A stretch of 64,000 bases of DNA from Scortum barcoo (Eukaryota > Chordata > Actinopteri > Centrarchiformes > Terapontidae): positions 15,105,147 through 15,169,146 of the forward strand of contig CM041552.1 of the NCBI GenBank assembly GCA_023238725.1. Reading direction: 5' to 3'. Numbering within the stretch: position 1 is the first letter of the stretch; every line of letters starts with the position of its first letter. Under the pieces are notes generated by a model. It was not told where the DNA came from. It did not search any database and worked only from the letters and a program-made list of their open reading frames with translations. A program made the position numbers and the translations under genes. Shown one piece after another: positions 48,001 through 60,425 of this stretch.

Positions 48001-51000
48001 TATAACAGGTTAACAGGATTAACATTGATTTAAGATGATGAACGAGGACCTGGCTGTAATATTATTCACCTTTTTAAGATGGACTTTTTTCACCAAAGAC
48101 ATTTTTGGATGTCACAGTAGAAAAGTTGCCTTTGGCTCTCAAGTGGCCTTTCAGATTTCTGAAAAATGAGCTATGAAGGCTGGTGGTAAAATAACTGCCA
48201 CATGGATTGAGACCACAAGGTTGGGTTTAGAGATTAAAGATACTTTGGTAATGGCCACCCTCCCTCTGTCACTGCAACTTTGGTTGGATACACAAGAACG
48301 AGCATGGCAATGGGGATGTGGAGCTCCGAAATCCCTACAGTTTGCCTTGTTTGGTTTCCTTTAGTTCTCGGGAACATTATCCAAATTGATTCCAATTAGG
48401 GGATAAACTGCTGAGAGCATTGTTGTTTATGAGCAACATGAGACACGAAACTAGCGTTACAACATGAGAGGTTTGTGTGTGTTGCCTTCTAATATTCTCT
48501 ATAGGACAAAAGCCTTTGACACTCCCTCTTTGATGCAGCTCCATAAAAGATTAAGCTGGAGGATCTCTGAGGTGAAATCCTCTCTGGACCTATTTAGCCC
48601 AGAAGAAGAACTAAACAATAACTTAACAGCCACGCTAGACACAGTTATTTGTCAGTAGTTCACAGACTATATGTATTTACACTTACATTTATACAGACAA
48701 GGGGAGTAAATGTGTTTTATGAGTGGTTTGTGTGAGCAGTGGCATACTTACAGTAGTCTGCTAAAAGCTAGAATGTTGCACTAACCTTTAAAAAAAAAAA
48801 GGGAAAAAAAAGGAGGGAAGCATTTTTAACATCTGGTACCGCTTTTTTAAATTGCTCACACAAGATTTTTACTTACAGGACTTTCTCTTGTGTGTGTCAA
48901 TTAGCAAAGGACATGAGTGCTCCTCGGGAATTATAGTTGACTTCTTTTCCAAACTTTTTATGTGTATTGTTTTGGACCTTGACACTTCATCGATGAACTT
49001 TTCACTGCTGTTGCCCATTGTTTGTACTGATGATTCAGCCTTTAAAGTGTACCAATCGCTGGTCACCTGATATCGCCTGGACAATAAATGAATAAGTATG
49101 TGGATCGACCCGGATAACTCCCAATTGCTCACAAGATTTTTACTTACAGGACTTTCTCTTGTGTGTGTCAATTAGCAAAGGACATGAACAAGCACACACG
49201 CACACACTTAAACAGGCACAGACGTTACCACACTGATGTTTGTGGGAAGATTCAAATTAAGTTACGCTGTGTTCTGCCAGACTGGTTGGTTAGACGCTAT
49301 GTGGGAGTTGATCAGATTGATATGCAGAGAAGACATGAAATTAAATTCACGGCTTTGTCCAGATTGTATGTCAGTATTGATCACTTCCAATCTGGAAAAT
49401 CTGATAACCACCCCTACGCTGCTTGTTTATTACCTTTTTTCTTTGCTACACTTCTTTTTATGTCAATAACCAACCTCTCTTTCTTGTTTTCTCCCCTCCT
49501 CCCCTCTCTCACTCTTTGTTTATAGCTCAGACCGACTGATGGATGACACAATAAGGTAAGACCTGCTTTCTGTCTTGCATGTATTGGAAGACATATATTT
49601 GCATATGTCACAGCTCCCACCCACCCCCCTTCCTCTTCCGTTGCCTTACCTACCTGCTGATTCTGCTTCAAAACCCTCGGCATCTGTGCACAAACGGCCC
49701 TCAACACGGCCTGGATATGTCAAACCTAACAGGTCCTGACGAGCTTTGGCTGAACACCTGCAGAAAATGATTTATTGTGCCTCATCCATCAGTGGCCGCT
49801 ATATGACAGGAAAGCTTATCCTGAGTGAGGAAATGAATGAATTGAACAAAACAAAAAGTCTTCCAAGCTCCATTTTAGAACTAGCAATGTAAAGAAATAA
49901 AAAATATACTGTATTTGTCTCACTTTTGTCACAAAAAAAGAAGATGTGAGCCATTTCATATCTCAATCTTATCTAAAAAGAAAAGTGAAATAGGGGGCAG
50001 AGCTGCAGTTTATTTTTAAGTTGTTTTTTTTTTCAATAGGACCTAAATGTTCCTTATATCGAAACACATGCAGGTCCTGGATAACCATAATATAGTATTA
50101 TGGTATAGCCAGCGGTTATAAATAATTCATATTAATGTCTGAGGAATCATGTTTTTTGTCAGTTTGGTCTTGAAATAATACTGTACTCACAAAGCTTTGC
50201 CAGCATTGTTTTTTGAAAACACTAGCTGTTTGAACTGTAACAACTTCATAATATTTAATTGTTGCAGTGAGGACAGAACACCTAACCACAGTGGCTTAAT
50301 TCATCTAGAATGAATCCAGGATGTGAAAGTGAATCGATTTACTGCTGAATGAATTCACACACCTTAGCAATACCTGGCAATTCGGCCTGACATCAGCAGT
50401 ACAGAAAACTGATTTTTTTGCTCAATTAATAGTTGTTTCTTACTGTAGTACCTCGGGAATTATAGTTGACTTCTTTTCCAAACTTTTTATGTGTATTGTT
50501 TTGGACCTTGACACTTCATCGATGAACTTTCCACTGCTGTTGCCCATTGTTTGTACTGATGATTCAGCCTTTAAAGTGTACCAACCGCTGGTCACCTGAT
50601 ATCGCCTGGACAATAAATGAATAAGGATGTGGATCGACCCGGATAACTCCTCCCACTTCACTGATTTATAGGCGTCCTCCATCTCTCACTCGTCCCTCCT
50701 CCTCCTTCCTCCCCTTCAGGCCTGCACACATGATAATTATGTTGCTGAGGATTTCACCCCCCTCCCCCACAATTAGTTTTCCTCATCCCTAGCTTTATTT
50801 TCTACAGTACTTCTATGAACTTCTGCCTACATTTTCTTTAAACTAACCTTCACGGTTTTCATTTTCACCAGTGAAGTAGAGGGATGTCACAGGCAGAGTT
50901 CAGTTCAGTGTTTGTCAATGTGCTGGTTTCAGTTTATACCGTGTGTTAATTGTGCTTTGTCAATTTGACATGGTACTTTTTAATGGTTAACCCATATTGT

Positions 51001-53284
51001 ATTATAAATATTATATTATATCCCTGTCTTATCACACATCTCCTTTTTTAGGAGATATTAACATGAAAGACAGATTTTTTCCTGATGTTTCTGGGTTTTT
51101 TTTCACTGATAAAAGTTCATTTATGTGGAGTTTTCTTAGATTTTCGATTACATAAATCAACTTACTTCATTTGACGGGTTACTTGACAGCTTGAGACCGC
51201 CATCATCGGCCGATCTCACACAGCGTGTGCCGGGAATCTTTATCCTCCAGCTCTGATTCTCATGAGCTGGTTAACATTGAGGTGGAGGCTCGTCGAGGCT
51301 GCCAGAGTCAGCAAAGTGTTTCTCCCTGACTGAGGAGAACATGATCCCCAAAACACCGGTCCTGGCCAAGACTGCGGACTGTCAGGAGATGCCATGACCC
51401 TCACTCACACACCCCACCTTTCACACACTTGTACTTACTCACTCTGAACTTACATTCAGGTGAACACGCACACATTCTCTCTCTAGACCTGCTGAGAAAA
51501 GAGTAAACAACTGTGGTGATTTCATTTAATTTGTTTTGACCTGTGTCTTATGGGGCTCTGTCACTCAGGGATGGGTGGAGTTTGTCCCCTGTGGCCACTG
51601 CTTACTGGTTGTCAACTGGCTGCTCAAGAGTCACATAATGCCACTTGGGGTGAAGGAAAAAAAATGTTGTAGCATGGTTTTTTTTTTGTTTTGTTTTTGT
51701 TTTTGTTAGCTGGTTTTTTTTTTTGTTTTGTTTTTTTGCATATTAACACAACACTGAAGTCAGTACTTTTACTGCATCGAGCGGTTTTGTGGAGCTGATT
51801 TCTGTCACTTAAACGCTCCCACTGTGAAAGGCTCTTCAGTGGGCTCAGGAGCTGCTATCGATTATCGTGTGTAACAGATTCCACAGAGGGCAAACAGCCT
51901 GAAACTTTTCCTGCCAACTGCCCAGCTGCACTTTACTGCGCTGAAAGTTGCTGAGGCCCAAGTTTGAGGGCAACAGCGGTACAATATCACAGCAATACTA
52001 TACCTTCCTTCTACCCACGTAAGGCTGAAGGAGAACATGATAGGATGACTTAAGTTTCACCCCAGATTCCCTTCCTTGTAGCAGGGGTGTCGATAAGAGT
52101 TTATAGTCTTTCAATACCTGTTTTTAATCTGAGCACAGGAGCATGGAAAGATTATCCCATAATGTTCAGTGTGCATGAATGTTTGTTAAAAACAGTTATC
52201 AAATAAGTAAATGTATATATGACTGAAACCTTGACTCAACCCAGATCTTGGTTTTAGGCATGGCTACTCATTTCTCAAAAAATTGTCTCTGTCTCTGTTT
52301 TTGACTTGAGTTTTCTAACCATATGTGGACTCACTGGCAGTCAAAGGTCATATGCAGTACTAATGACTGCAAGTATATAATCACTTCTCAAGTTGTTTCT
52401 CTCTCTGTCTCTTCAGTATTGCCATGGCGACCAAGGAGAACATGACTTCCCAAAGGGGCATGCTGAAATCCATACAGAGCAGGGTCAACACGCTGGCCAG
52501 TATCCTTTATGTTGCATTATGTGCACGGTTGTGTGTGAGGAACCAAAGTGTTGCTGGTATGAAACCACTGCTGGTTCTTCAGAAAACAATGTTCTCATAT
52601 TGCTTTTCCATGGTGGAAAGCAGTTCTTTGTTACCCAGATTGAAAGGGATTGAAACCTAGTAGTGGCTCAGTCACCAAAATGAACCTTGGATTTTTCTCT
52701 TCAAATAATTCAAGATTTGATTTAAATGGTTACACTAGACACAAGTTACATCAACACTGGTAATGTTAGCACTTCTTTATAATGTCAACATTAAACTGAG
52801 TCTACAGAGCAACCATATTCAGGTTATTATCCAACAACAGGTGCTGTATCAGCTATTGGTAAATGCCCTTTAAATCAAAAGTAGGTAATTCATTTAAAAA
52901 ATGACTTTTAGTTTTATTGGAGCACCAATTGGAGTCCTATTGTTTGTAAGTAGTCTTGAGATCTTCAGTTTTTCATGTTTTTGTAGGTTTTTGCATGACA
53001 TCGACAGTAACATGGTTTGATTCATGTCTGCTCCCTAATGTAATGTAATGTTTTAAGTAATATTAGTTAGAATTTTCTCTTTTTGTATCTAATCTGGTTA
53101 GAAATGCAGGAATTAAAATTGAAATACTTGTGATGATCCTTAACTTTTGACTTTCTCCGACCGTTTCCCAACCATCAACAACCTCATCCAGCGAATCAAC
53201 CTGCGGAAGAGACGGGACTCCCTCATCCTCGGCACAGTGATCGGCGTCTGCACCATCCTCCTGCTGCTCTATGCTTTTCACTGA
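32436..53284 (+). CDS. gosr1: Golgi SNAP receptor complex member 1 (GS28)
   Basis: Qb-SNARE of cis-Golgi membranes acting in ER-to-Golgi and intra-Golgi vesicle fusion. Coding exons: 32436-32469, 33029-33140, 35090-35177, 35482-35589, 35813-35904, 40464-40538, 49526-49555, 52417-52499 and 53160-53284. They join to 248 codons, matching the human length of about 250. Conserved stretches are NYWEDLRKQARQLENELDLK, NAALMHTLQRHRDILQDYTH, KSGSGVNNRRTELFLKEH and MATKENMTSQRGMLKSI. The SNARE motif covers roughly residues 155-222, with Gln192 in SQRG a candidate zero-layer glutamine. After the basic LRKRRD comes the C-terminal anchor, about 229-247 (LILGTVIGVCTILLLLYAF). The introns are long (up to 9 kb). 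Exon 7 is only 30 bases, and the last intron has U12-type signals with an unusual acceptor. Confidence 0.95.
32919..33024 (+). repeat. 12-bp minisatellite and (TG)n abutting the gosr1 exon 2 acceptor
   Basis: About five copies of TGTGTGTATGTT (32919-32978) run into a pure (TG)n tract (about 32989-33024) that ends 4 bases before the exon 2 acceptor (TGACAG|AT at 33028/33029). There is therefore no ordinary polypyrimidine tract at this splice site. Confidence 0.9.
36410..36430. repeat. Poly(T) tract of 21 in gosr1 intron 5
   Basis: Uninterrupted T21. It could be the reverse of a retroposon A-tail, but I could not identify an element body next to it. Confidence 0.6.
48851..48916 (+). repeat. 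Left copy of a 64-66 bp direct repeat
   Basis: ATTGCTCACACAAG...GGACATGA. The right copy at 49124-49187 is identical except for lacking one CA dinucleotide. The two copies bracket the 200-bp unit at 48922-49121. Confidence 0.9.
48922..49121 (+). repeat. 200-bp repeat unit, copy 1 (gosr1 intron 6)
   Basis: Begins CCTCGGGAATTATAGTTG and ends CGACCCGGATAACTCC. By eye it differs from copy 2 (50451-50650) at only three positions, about 98.5% identity over 200 bases, which indicates recent duplication or transposition. It contains AATAAATGAATAA near its 3' end. The family is not recognised. Confidence 0.9.
49124..49187 (+). repeat. Right copy of a 64-66 bp direct repeat
   Basis: ATTGCTCACAAG...GGACATGA, the second copy of the repeat at 48851-48916. 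It starts 2 bases after the end of the 200-bp unit. Confidence 0.9.
50451..50650 (+). repeat. 200-bp repeat unit, copy 2 (gosr1 intron 7)
   Basis: Same 200-bp unit and orientation as 48922-49121, with three mismatches. It is not flanked by the 64-66 bp direct repeats. The two copies lie on either side of gosr1 exon 7 (49526-49555). Confidence 0.9.
51660..51737. repeat. T-rich (TTTTG)n low-complexity tract in gosr1 intron 7
   Basis: Runs of 7-11 T interrupted by single G in a TTTTG/TTTTTG pattern between 51678 and 51737. Simple sequence only. Confidence 0.7.
52500..53159 (+). other. gosr1: U12-type intron 8 of gosr1
   Basis: The donor after GCC A (52499) is GTATCCTTTAT, the full U12-type 5' splice consensus. 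A perfect U12 branch-site motif TCCTTAAC lies at 53137-53144, about 16 bases from the frame-defined exon start at 53160, the usual spacing. The intron's last two bases are CG (53158-53159), not AG or AC. The frame and the conserved ANRFP junction require the exon to begin at 53160. Confidence 0.75.
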
Positions 53285-53701
53285 GAGACCGGTCCAGTCA
53301 AATCGTTAAAGGAGCAGAATTGATCTGCCATTTGTAGCGTGGGAACCCCAGAAGACTGAGCTCAGTGACTGGAGGACACTGGAGGCTCCTGAGCAGAAGG
53401 ACTTTCACTTGGTCCAGTTCTTGGACGGGACCAAATTTGGCCGACGTGAACTACTGAACTTGTATTCAACCGAGGGACAGATGGTGGTTGGGTGCTCTTC
53501 TGGAGTAGAGACCAAAAGTACAACTAAGATGAGATTTTAAAAAATTCTAATGATAACTCGCTTTGAGAGAAACTGAGAAAAGTGGGAGGAGACTGTGAGA
53601 ATGTGTGATGCATCTTTTTTGTTTTTCACAGGTGGAAGGATTTTTAGTTGATGGACCGGAACGGATAGTTTGTTGTGGGCTGTAAAATGTGAATTAATAA
53701 A
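53285..53701 (+). terminator. gosr1: gosr1 3' UTR and polyadenylation signal
   Basis: About 410 bases after the stop at 53282-53284, an AATAAA at 53696-53701 is embedded in GAATTAATAAATTATTC. No other signal lies closer. Confidence 0.6.
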
Positions 53702-56239
53702 TTATTCATATCAGTACATGCTGAACATTTTATTTTTTAAAATATACTATTTGAACTCTGCTTAAAGCTTATCAGGCTTTCTCATTTACAAGTTAAACCA
53801 CCAGGATGCCCCAGCAAGTCATTAGAACTCGTTCTACATTTTCATACCTCAAAAAAATACAGTAGCATTTCTTTTTTTCCTCTCTCTGTGAGAGAACTCA
53901 CAGTGGAGAAACAAAAGGTCCTCTGGGTCAATAGGAAAGGTGGATGTTGTTTATAGTCAGCGCCTTAACTTCCTACACCACCAAGGAGCCTGCTCTTTGC
54001 CTCCGTTTTGATCAAGTGAAGTGATCAACTCTTACTTTAATTCTTCAAACAAAAATTCCAAACAGCTTCTGAAATTGGTAACGTCTTTTATTTCTTTATA
54101 CACAGTAAAATGTAGTGTGGACTGCTGGTTAGATAAAACAAACTATTTGATATTTTGTATGATTAAACAACTTAAATTCAACAGATAAATAAGTATGAAT
54201 CGAAATATATTAAAAATCAAGAACAATAATCAATATTTGCAGTCCCATTTGACAACATATCTGCATTTCTGATAACTTACTATCTCTGAAATCTTTAAGG
54301 ACAGTCAGACAAGTGAAATGCACAATATAAAGTCAGTGAGTGGGCAAGTGCATCTATCAAGATTTTCCAACTCAGGTTAAAGGACGTGAAAGTATTTTCA
54401 CTTTGGTCACTTGTCTAGGAGGCTTCATCACTTCTGCGGACTGAGACTGTTGAGACTTGTTGGGGGTCACATGATGGTGGGCATGAGAGAGTGATCAGAT
54501 TCATGTGAAATAAGCACCTTGTGGTGAAACGACATTAATAGCAAACCAGCCAGTAATCTTGCCTTTAGTGCACTTCTGGGTTTCTATAAAGCGAAAATGG
54601 AAACAATGCTTTGATGATCAGCCACTGAAGGAGTTCTGCACCTTTCTGAGTGTAGTGTGTCTGGCAGAGCACATGAAACCTTTATTTGATTTTCATCTAC
54701 CTGGAGCACAAAGTGACATGTGCATTTGAAGTTGTGAACTAAGGCGTCTCAGGCATCTGAGACGGGGGATGATTGCAGACTCATTAGATTAAAGTCTTAC
54801 TTTGTCGGTGGGGGTGTAGGAATGTGAAAGCAAGGCAGCTCTGTAAGAAACATCAATGTGTTTTTGTCTCACAGCTTCTGGCTGTTACTCGACTGGAATC
54901 CAAACAAAATGGGCTCACTTTCATAGACTGAAGAGGATAAATTTGGTTTCTTGTCCTCATTCCATCTGTTTGATGCTTTCCTCACAAAGAGAGACAAAAA
55001 AGTACAGAAAACTTGGCAGACAGCATTTTTTATTAAATGTCTTCATGTTGATCTGGCATTTTTAAAGGCTGCTGTTGCTGTTTCTCTGTTTTACAGCAGC
55101 CAGACAGGCATTGCCATCTTTCCCTGAGTATCTCACATCCTCTTGGAGGGGAAACCCTGTGCAGAAGTCTAAATTTGGTTCGGACATGTGTACACGCTGT
55201 CAGCAGACTGCAGAGGTGCTGAACTCCTGAATATTTCAGCCACTCAAACTGAACGCCACCCAAGCAGAACTAAGCTCCAGATCCTCTCACTTAGAGGGTC
55301 GCGCTACAGCAACTTCTGACAAACACGAAGTCTGTTTATTCACAGCAGCCGAAATGTAAGACACAAGCCTGGTCCTCTGTGTCTGGGAAGACATCAGATG
55401 GCTATTTTCAACATGAAAACAAACGTCAGGAATGCTTCACTCATCTAATGACATAATGTCCTCTATCGCTTTTACAGATGTTTATTGATGAATTAAGGAG
55501 GCTTTTTCAGTGTAAGTGTGTGAGCAAAGTTAAAATTAGTCATAGCAAACACCCAACATTTTTGGTAAATTAAAAAACAGAATGTGTGCATCTGAAATCT
55601 TCAATGGCAGAAGAAAATTGCAGTTTTTTTATGTTTCAGGATTGTGATGGTGTATGGGTTTGCGTCAGGACACTACACTGCAGTGTATAGCTTGGCTTTA
55701 AAAGAGCAAAATCTGTCATGAATTCTTCATTTTCCTTTTTTTACTGTTTTGTTTTTCAGGGCCATCTGTAAGGCAAAGTGGTGGCAGCCATGACAAATGG
55801 TGTTTGTGCGCACTGAGGCACAGTTGTGTATCAGGACCTGCTGTACGTGCCGGGGTTCAGATATAATAAAAGCAACAGCTGTACAATATAGTGCAATCCA
55901 ATATATCAGCACTGCAGACTGCAACCTTAAAATAGAGTAAAAATCAATCTCTCTGACTCAGTCTCAATAAAAACATTACATATAAATACTACATTCACAA
56001 ATGTGGTATTTTATTATATTGCATTGTTCAGGTGCAGCTCTTAATGTGACCATCCCCTGCATATATCTGAGGTAGGTATAATGTTTCTACCTTTTCTGGG
56101 CTGTTAACATTTTGCGTCATTGATGACATTCGGTGATGTTTAGTTGAAAAAGTACAATAACTATCAGGCACAACTACTGGATGGAGTCCCATTAAATTTT
56201 GTGGACACATTCATGGTCTCCAGCAGTTGAAGCCTGCTG

Positions 56240-56545
56240 ACTTTGAGCGGTTCCTTAACTTTACCCGTAGCGCCCTCACAGGCTTGACGTTTGGTGTTTT
56301 TAATAAAATGCCTTGACAATTATCTAACGATTGCTGTGAAATTTGGCTCAGATATTATTCCTGTTCCTGTCTGATTGAATTATAATAACTCTGATCCCCA
56401 GGCTTCTCATTTAAAGAAGGTAAACTTGATCTGTGCTTTGAATTTAGTGGTAAGTCCAAATGTTAGAATGCTAACATGCTAAACTAAGATGGTGAACATA
56501 GCAAACATTATCCTATCGCTGTTGTGAGCATGTTAGCATTTATCC
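56240..56545 (+). repeat. High-copy teleost interspersed repeat
   Basis: The order of motifs GTGAAATTTGGCTCAGATATT, then AATTATAATAACTCTGATCCC, then ATGCTAACATGCTAAACTAAGATGGTGAACATAGCAAACATTAT, then GAGCATGTTAGCATTT matches a non-coding repeat seen many times in percomorph genomes. Recognised from memory; the class is uncertain and the boundaries are approximate. Confidence 0.65.
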
Positions 56546-59500
56546 CTGTACAGCTCTAGTGTGGCTGTAAACTCTTGTTAAAGGTGCTTCATGTAACTTT
56601 CAGAAAATGCTTGTTAGTAGTGACACCTGTGGCCGTCGCAGTTAGCATCAGTCTGCTCGCGCTCACACTGGATACGCGCGAACAGGCATCCTGGGAAGTA
56701 GACAAAATGGTGGCGGGACTTATATGAGACTGAACGTGACCGACAGGCATCATGTTGACAGATGACGGAAGCAACTTCACACTGTTATTATAGCTTGACT
56801 ATGTTTTTAATATTGGTTTATAAAGTGTAATGCCACTGTTAGCTTGCTAGCTGGCAAACAATTCCGTGTGTCTAGTAATGTGGGAAAACTTCGTGACTAT
56901 GCTTGGTTCCACTTTTGTTTGGTTTTGGGGATTATATGTATACCAACCCTGCACTGGGTTTCTTCCTGTTGTACAGGACGGCAAACTTTACTGCAAAACA
57001 TTTAAAATATATTGTGATACTGTGGTTTTAGCTGACTAATGTTAGCCAAAGTTAAATGGCTTGCTAACGTGGTTGAATTGCCAGTGATTTAACGTTGTAA
57101 AATGTCTAAAAAGTCTTGAGTGGATAACGTTAGCTAATTTATTCAGACTCTCAGGGACTGAGTGATTGTTTGTAAATTTCTTTTTCAGCCAACTTTTACG
57201 AAGCAACCAACATAGCCAACTAATATATCCACTAAGAAAGTACACATAAAAGTCACATCTTTTGGATTTAGTTGGAAAAACCACCCCGAGAAGATCTAAG
57301 TTTTAAAGTTATGTTACTGTAAAATACATGTGCAGATAAAAAAATTATTTGCACACGTATGTTGTTGTTTTAGAGCCTTTAAGTCCTCTAAACTTATTTC
57401 TGCAGCTCATTTCTTTGTCAACACACAACTCCTCACAAACAGTATCATCAAAAGGCAAAACTTTGACCATGCATGGTAACATTTATTCCAGACATGCAAA
57501 ATGTACACCACAGAGATGAAAACTGGCACATACAGTACACTGGAAAAGAAACAGTAATATAGAGCGATGAAATGAAGGTTTGAACTGTTTTACTGACAGA
57601 GCAGAGGTTATAGGCCAGACAGTCGGCTCCTAAACACCAGTTTCAGAGATGAAGAATTTGTATGTCAGAGAGTAATGCGAGAGGAGTAGCCTACACTCGC
57701 TGTGATCTACAGAAATTGCACACATGCTGCCATTATGGCAACAATATAATGTGACATTTTTCATTAGTTTTGTAGTAAACATGGGGACTCTTTGGATTCT
57801 GCTGCTTTCAGATGTTTGGATAAAGAATGTGTTTTTTTTTTATGTACAGCTATGAATTGAAAATTAATAGATAAAAACCAGTTTTGCACAAAGCATTGTG
57901 CATATGCAGTATTTATACGGTGTTAGTACATTGATGATGTTCAGTTTAGGACTTGGAAGAATCGCTTTACCTGCATAGTCTGATAAATTTCATCCCTCAT
58001 TAGTTGCAGTTAGCTGGTGTTTTTCCTGTTTCACTTGTTTGAGCCCTTAAACAAACAATTGGCATCACTTTTTATCACTTGAAAGGGACTTTGTCCAAAT
58101 GATTCCTGATTTAAACAGCATACGATTTAAAAAATATATATATATAAAAAAAGCATTCACATCCAAAGAAAAACTGTGTTTTTAAATTATGCTACATGGT
58201 CTTAAAGCGATGTTGCCTGTGCTTGTAGCATAAACCTGTAATGTGTCAATACAACAGTCCTGCACAGTCACAGGGGATTTAATACAGTGACTTCTCTCTT
58301 ACAAAGTGACGAATACAGACAGTTTGTCATGCTTAGATTTGGAAAAAGAAGATCATTTAAATGCTGTTTGCTGTTACTTAGTCAAACTCATAGACTTTTT
58401 CATTTACAAAAAATAAATGTGTGTAAGCCTGTTTGGACCATAGCATGCGTACATATTGCATATATAGATATATTTATAAATAAATACATTTCATATCAAT
58501 ACAAGGAGCGGAAAGATCATTCAGTGAAACAATGGCATCTGACAATCAATGTATAACAATGTAAGAATGGTAAAGGGCAAATGGGGAGCTATGGTGTAGA
58601 AAGGTAGTACAAGGTAATATTTAAAATGGAGTTTAAGGGTATAAGATGAAGAAACAGACAGAAATGACGGACAGCCACTGAATCAGGTTATGTGTTATGA
58701 ATTTTAAAGGAGGTGAAAGGAAAAGAGGGATTTTGAAGATAGTGGGAGGTTTGGCATGCGTTTCAGTCTCTGCCAGAGCAAAGCAAGAATCAAGAGGTTT
58801 TTGAGACATAAAGTAGGGTTAGGGGGTGTTAGAGGGTTTAATCACAGTCTTCACGCACTGTCCAGTGGCTGGACTCACATAACGTACACAAATCACTCTT
58901 CCATGTGCAAACCTGTTAGCCTCTCTGACTCCTCGATAAGAAAAAGAGACAACTAATAACAGTCAAAAGAAGGCAGAAGTTTGGTTATCTACATTCAGGC
59001 ATGCAGTTGGTCTCATTTTTTCTTTTACTTAAAAAAAATCTGAACAAATAGGAAAAATTAAAAATGTGTTTCCCTGCCCCTTTTCACAAACCCTTGAATT
59101 TCCACTGAAAATCCAAGTGCTGACAAAGCAGCCATTGTGACAGTCTTAACAAATCCAGCACCACTTGGCATACAAACATTTTATAAAATGTACATCTATA
59201 TATTTATTCATATATTCATATTTCAAATATATTTCTAGCTGTATATGCGTTGAATGCAAGAGGTTCAGTAAGGAATATATGAGGATTATATGCAGCTGTC
59301 CAAAGTTTGAAGTCCAAACCCAGAATCCGCTTTTCACAGGAGCCCCATCCCAGACATAGAAAATGTCTATTGTTCCTCGCACGTAGATTATCCTCTTCAT
59401 TAAAAGAAGTCCAACATTCCAGAAAGAAACATTTACGAGTCCTCCTGACCACATACAAATCTGCATTTTCTTTTTCCTCTGTTTTAACCTGAACAATTCT

Positions 59501-59989
59501 ACATCAGGCTTTTGTTATTTTTGTCAAGCAAATGTTACTGGATTCTAATGCATGCATCTCTGAATGATTTTTTCATTTGTTTACTTTCTGCAGTACCTGC
59601 TCTCATGAGTTGCCTATTTTTTTGCATTCTGTGGGTGGTCATGATGTGATTATCATGGCATAGTTAGGAATTGTATTTCTTTAATTTTTTTGGAATGGGC
59701 TTTTGTTTTGTTTTTTCCTTGTTGCATCCGTGGTTTGGCTTTCACGGTTCGGTTTTCCCCTCAGGTCCTCCATGTCAGTGGCCTACTGTAAAACAAAGAA
59801 GGGGACAAGGGTGGCATTGTCAAAAAAAAGTATGGTCAGACACAAAGACAACTTAAACTCACCATTTTTCATTACTCATTCATTCATTACTTTGACAAGT
59901 AAAGCTCAAGTGTCCAAGGCTTTGAGCAGCAGGGTGGTCGCCCTTGCTGCACAGTCAGCCCACTAAACTCACTGCAGTACTAAATCAAT

Positions 59990-59992
<3 letters not shown>

Positions 59993-60035
<43 letters not shown>

Positions 60036-60051
60036 TGCACACACACACACA
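59993..60051. repeat. (CA)n microsatellite
   Basis: About 21 CA units (59993-60034), then TTG and a further CA run to 60051. Confidence 0.95.
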
Positions 60052-60425
60052 GCTTGGAAATGTGCTGAGTTTGGACGTAGAAAAACACACATCTCATGCT
60101 TGTGTGGTAGTGTCATATATCACTGCATAATCGTAATGCAGTAAGTACTCTTTGTTGTTGAACACTGTTGTTAAAGGCCCGTGTGTGTCTGTGAGTGCAC
60201 GCGTGCACCATGCATCATTCTCAAGTGATAGCCCTTTGCATATTCATTAGTTATACTGTAAACATAAAATTTATTTTATGCACACCACACTGGATGTCAT
60301 TGAGGCTGCATCACATACTGTGTGTGAATATGAGTCATTATCACAAACGTTCAAACCTAGAGAGTTGACGTAAGTATTCTGAAAATATGATGATAATAAA
60401 TACTGAATTGTTTTTGTTTCCATAC

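Larger units (their letters stand above)
40539..49525 (+). other. Long gosr1 intron 6 without recognisable genes
   Basis: About 9 kb of intron. It contains a T18 run at 46207-46224 and part of a direct-repeat structure near its 3' end (48851-49187). Several open frames of 60-127 codons occur on both strands, but none has splice sites, family resemblance or consistent coding bias. Confidence 0.55.
53710..60420. other. Intergenic / trarg1 3' region
   Basis: About 6.7 kb with no exon that can be supported. The final exon and 3' UTR of the minus-strand trarg1-like gene should lie somewhere here but could not be located, because the expected C-terminal coding piece is only a few residues long. 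Interspersed repeats occur at 56240-56545 and possibly 56580-56800, and a CA repeat near 59993. Confidence 0.5.

Noticed and set aside
48922..50650. Protein-coding relic in the 200-bp repeats (matching minus-strand frames)
   Set aside because: Both copies encode about 65 similar residues on the minus strand, but this follows from 98.5% DNA identity. The frame is short and matches no transposase or polymerase motif I know.
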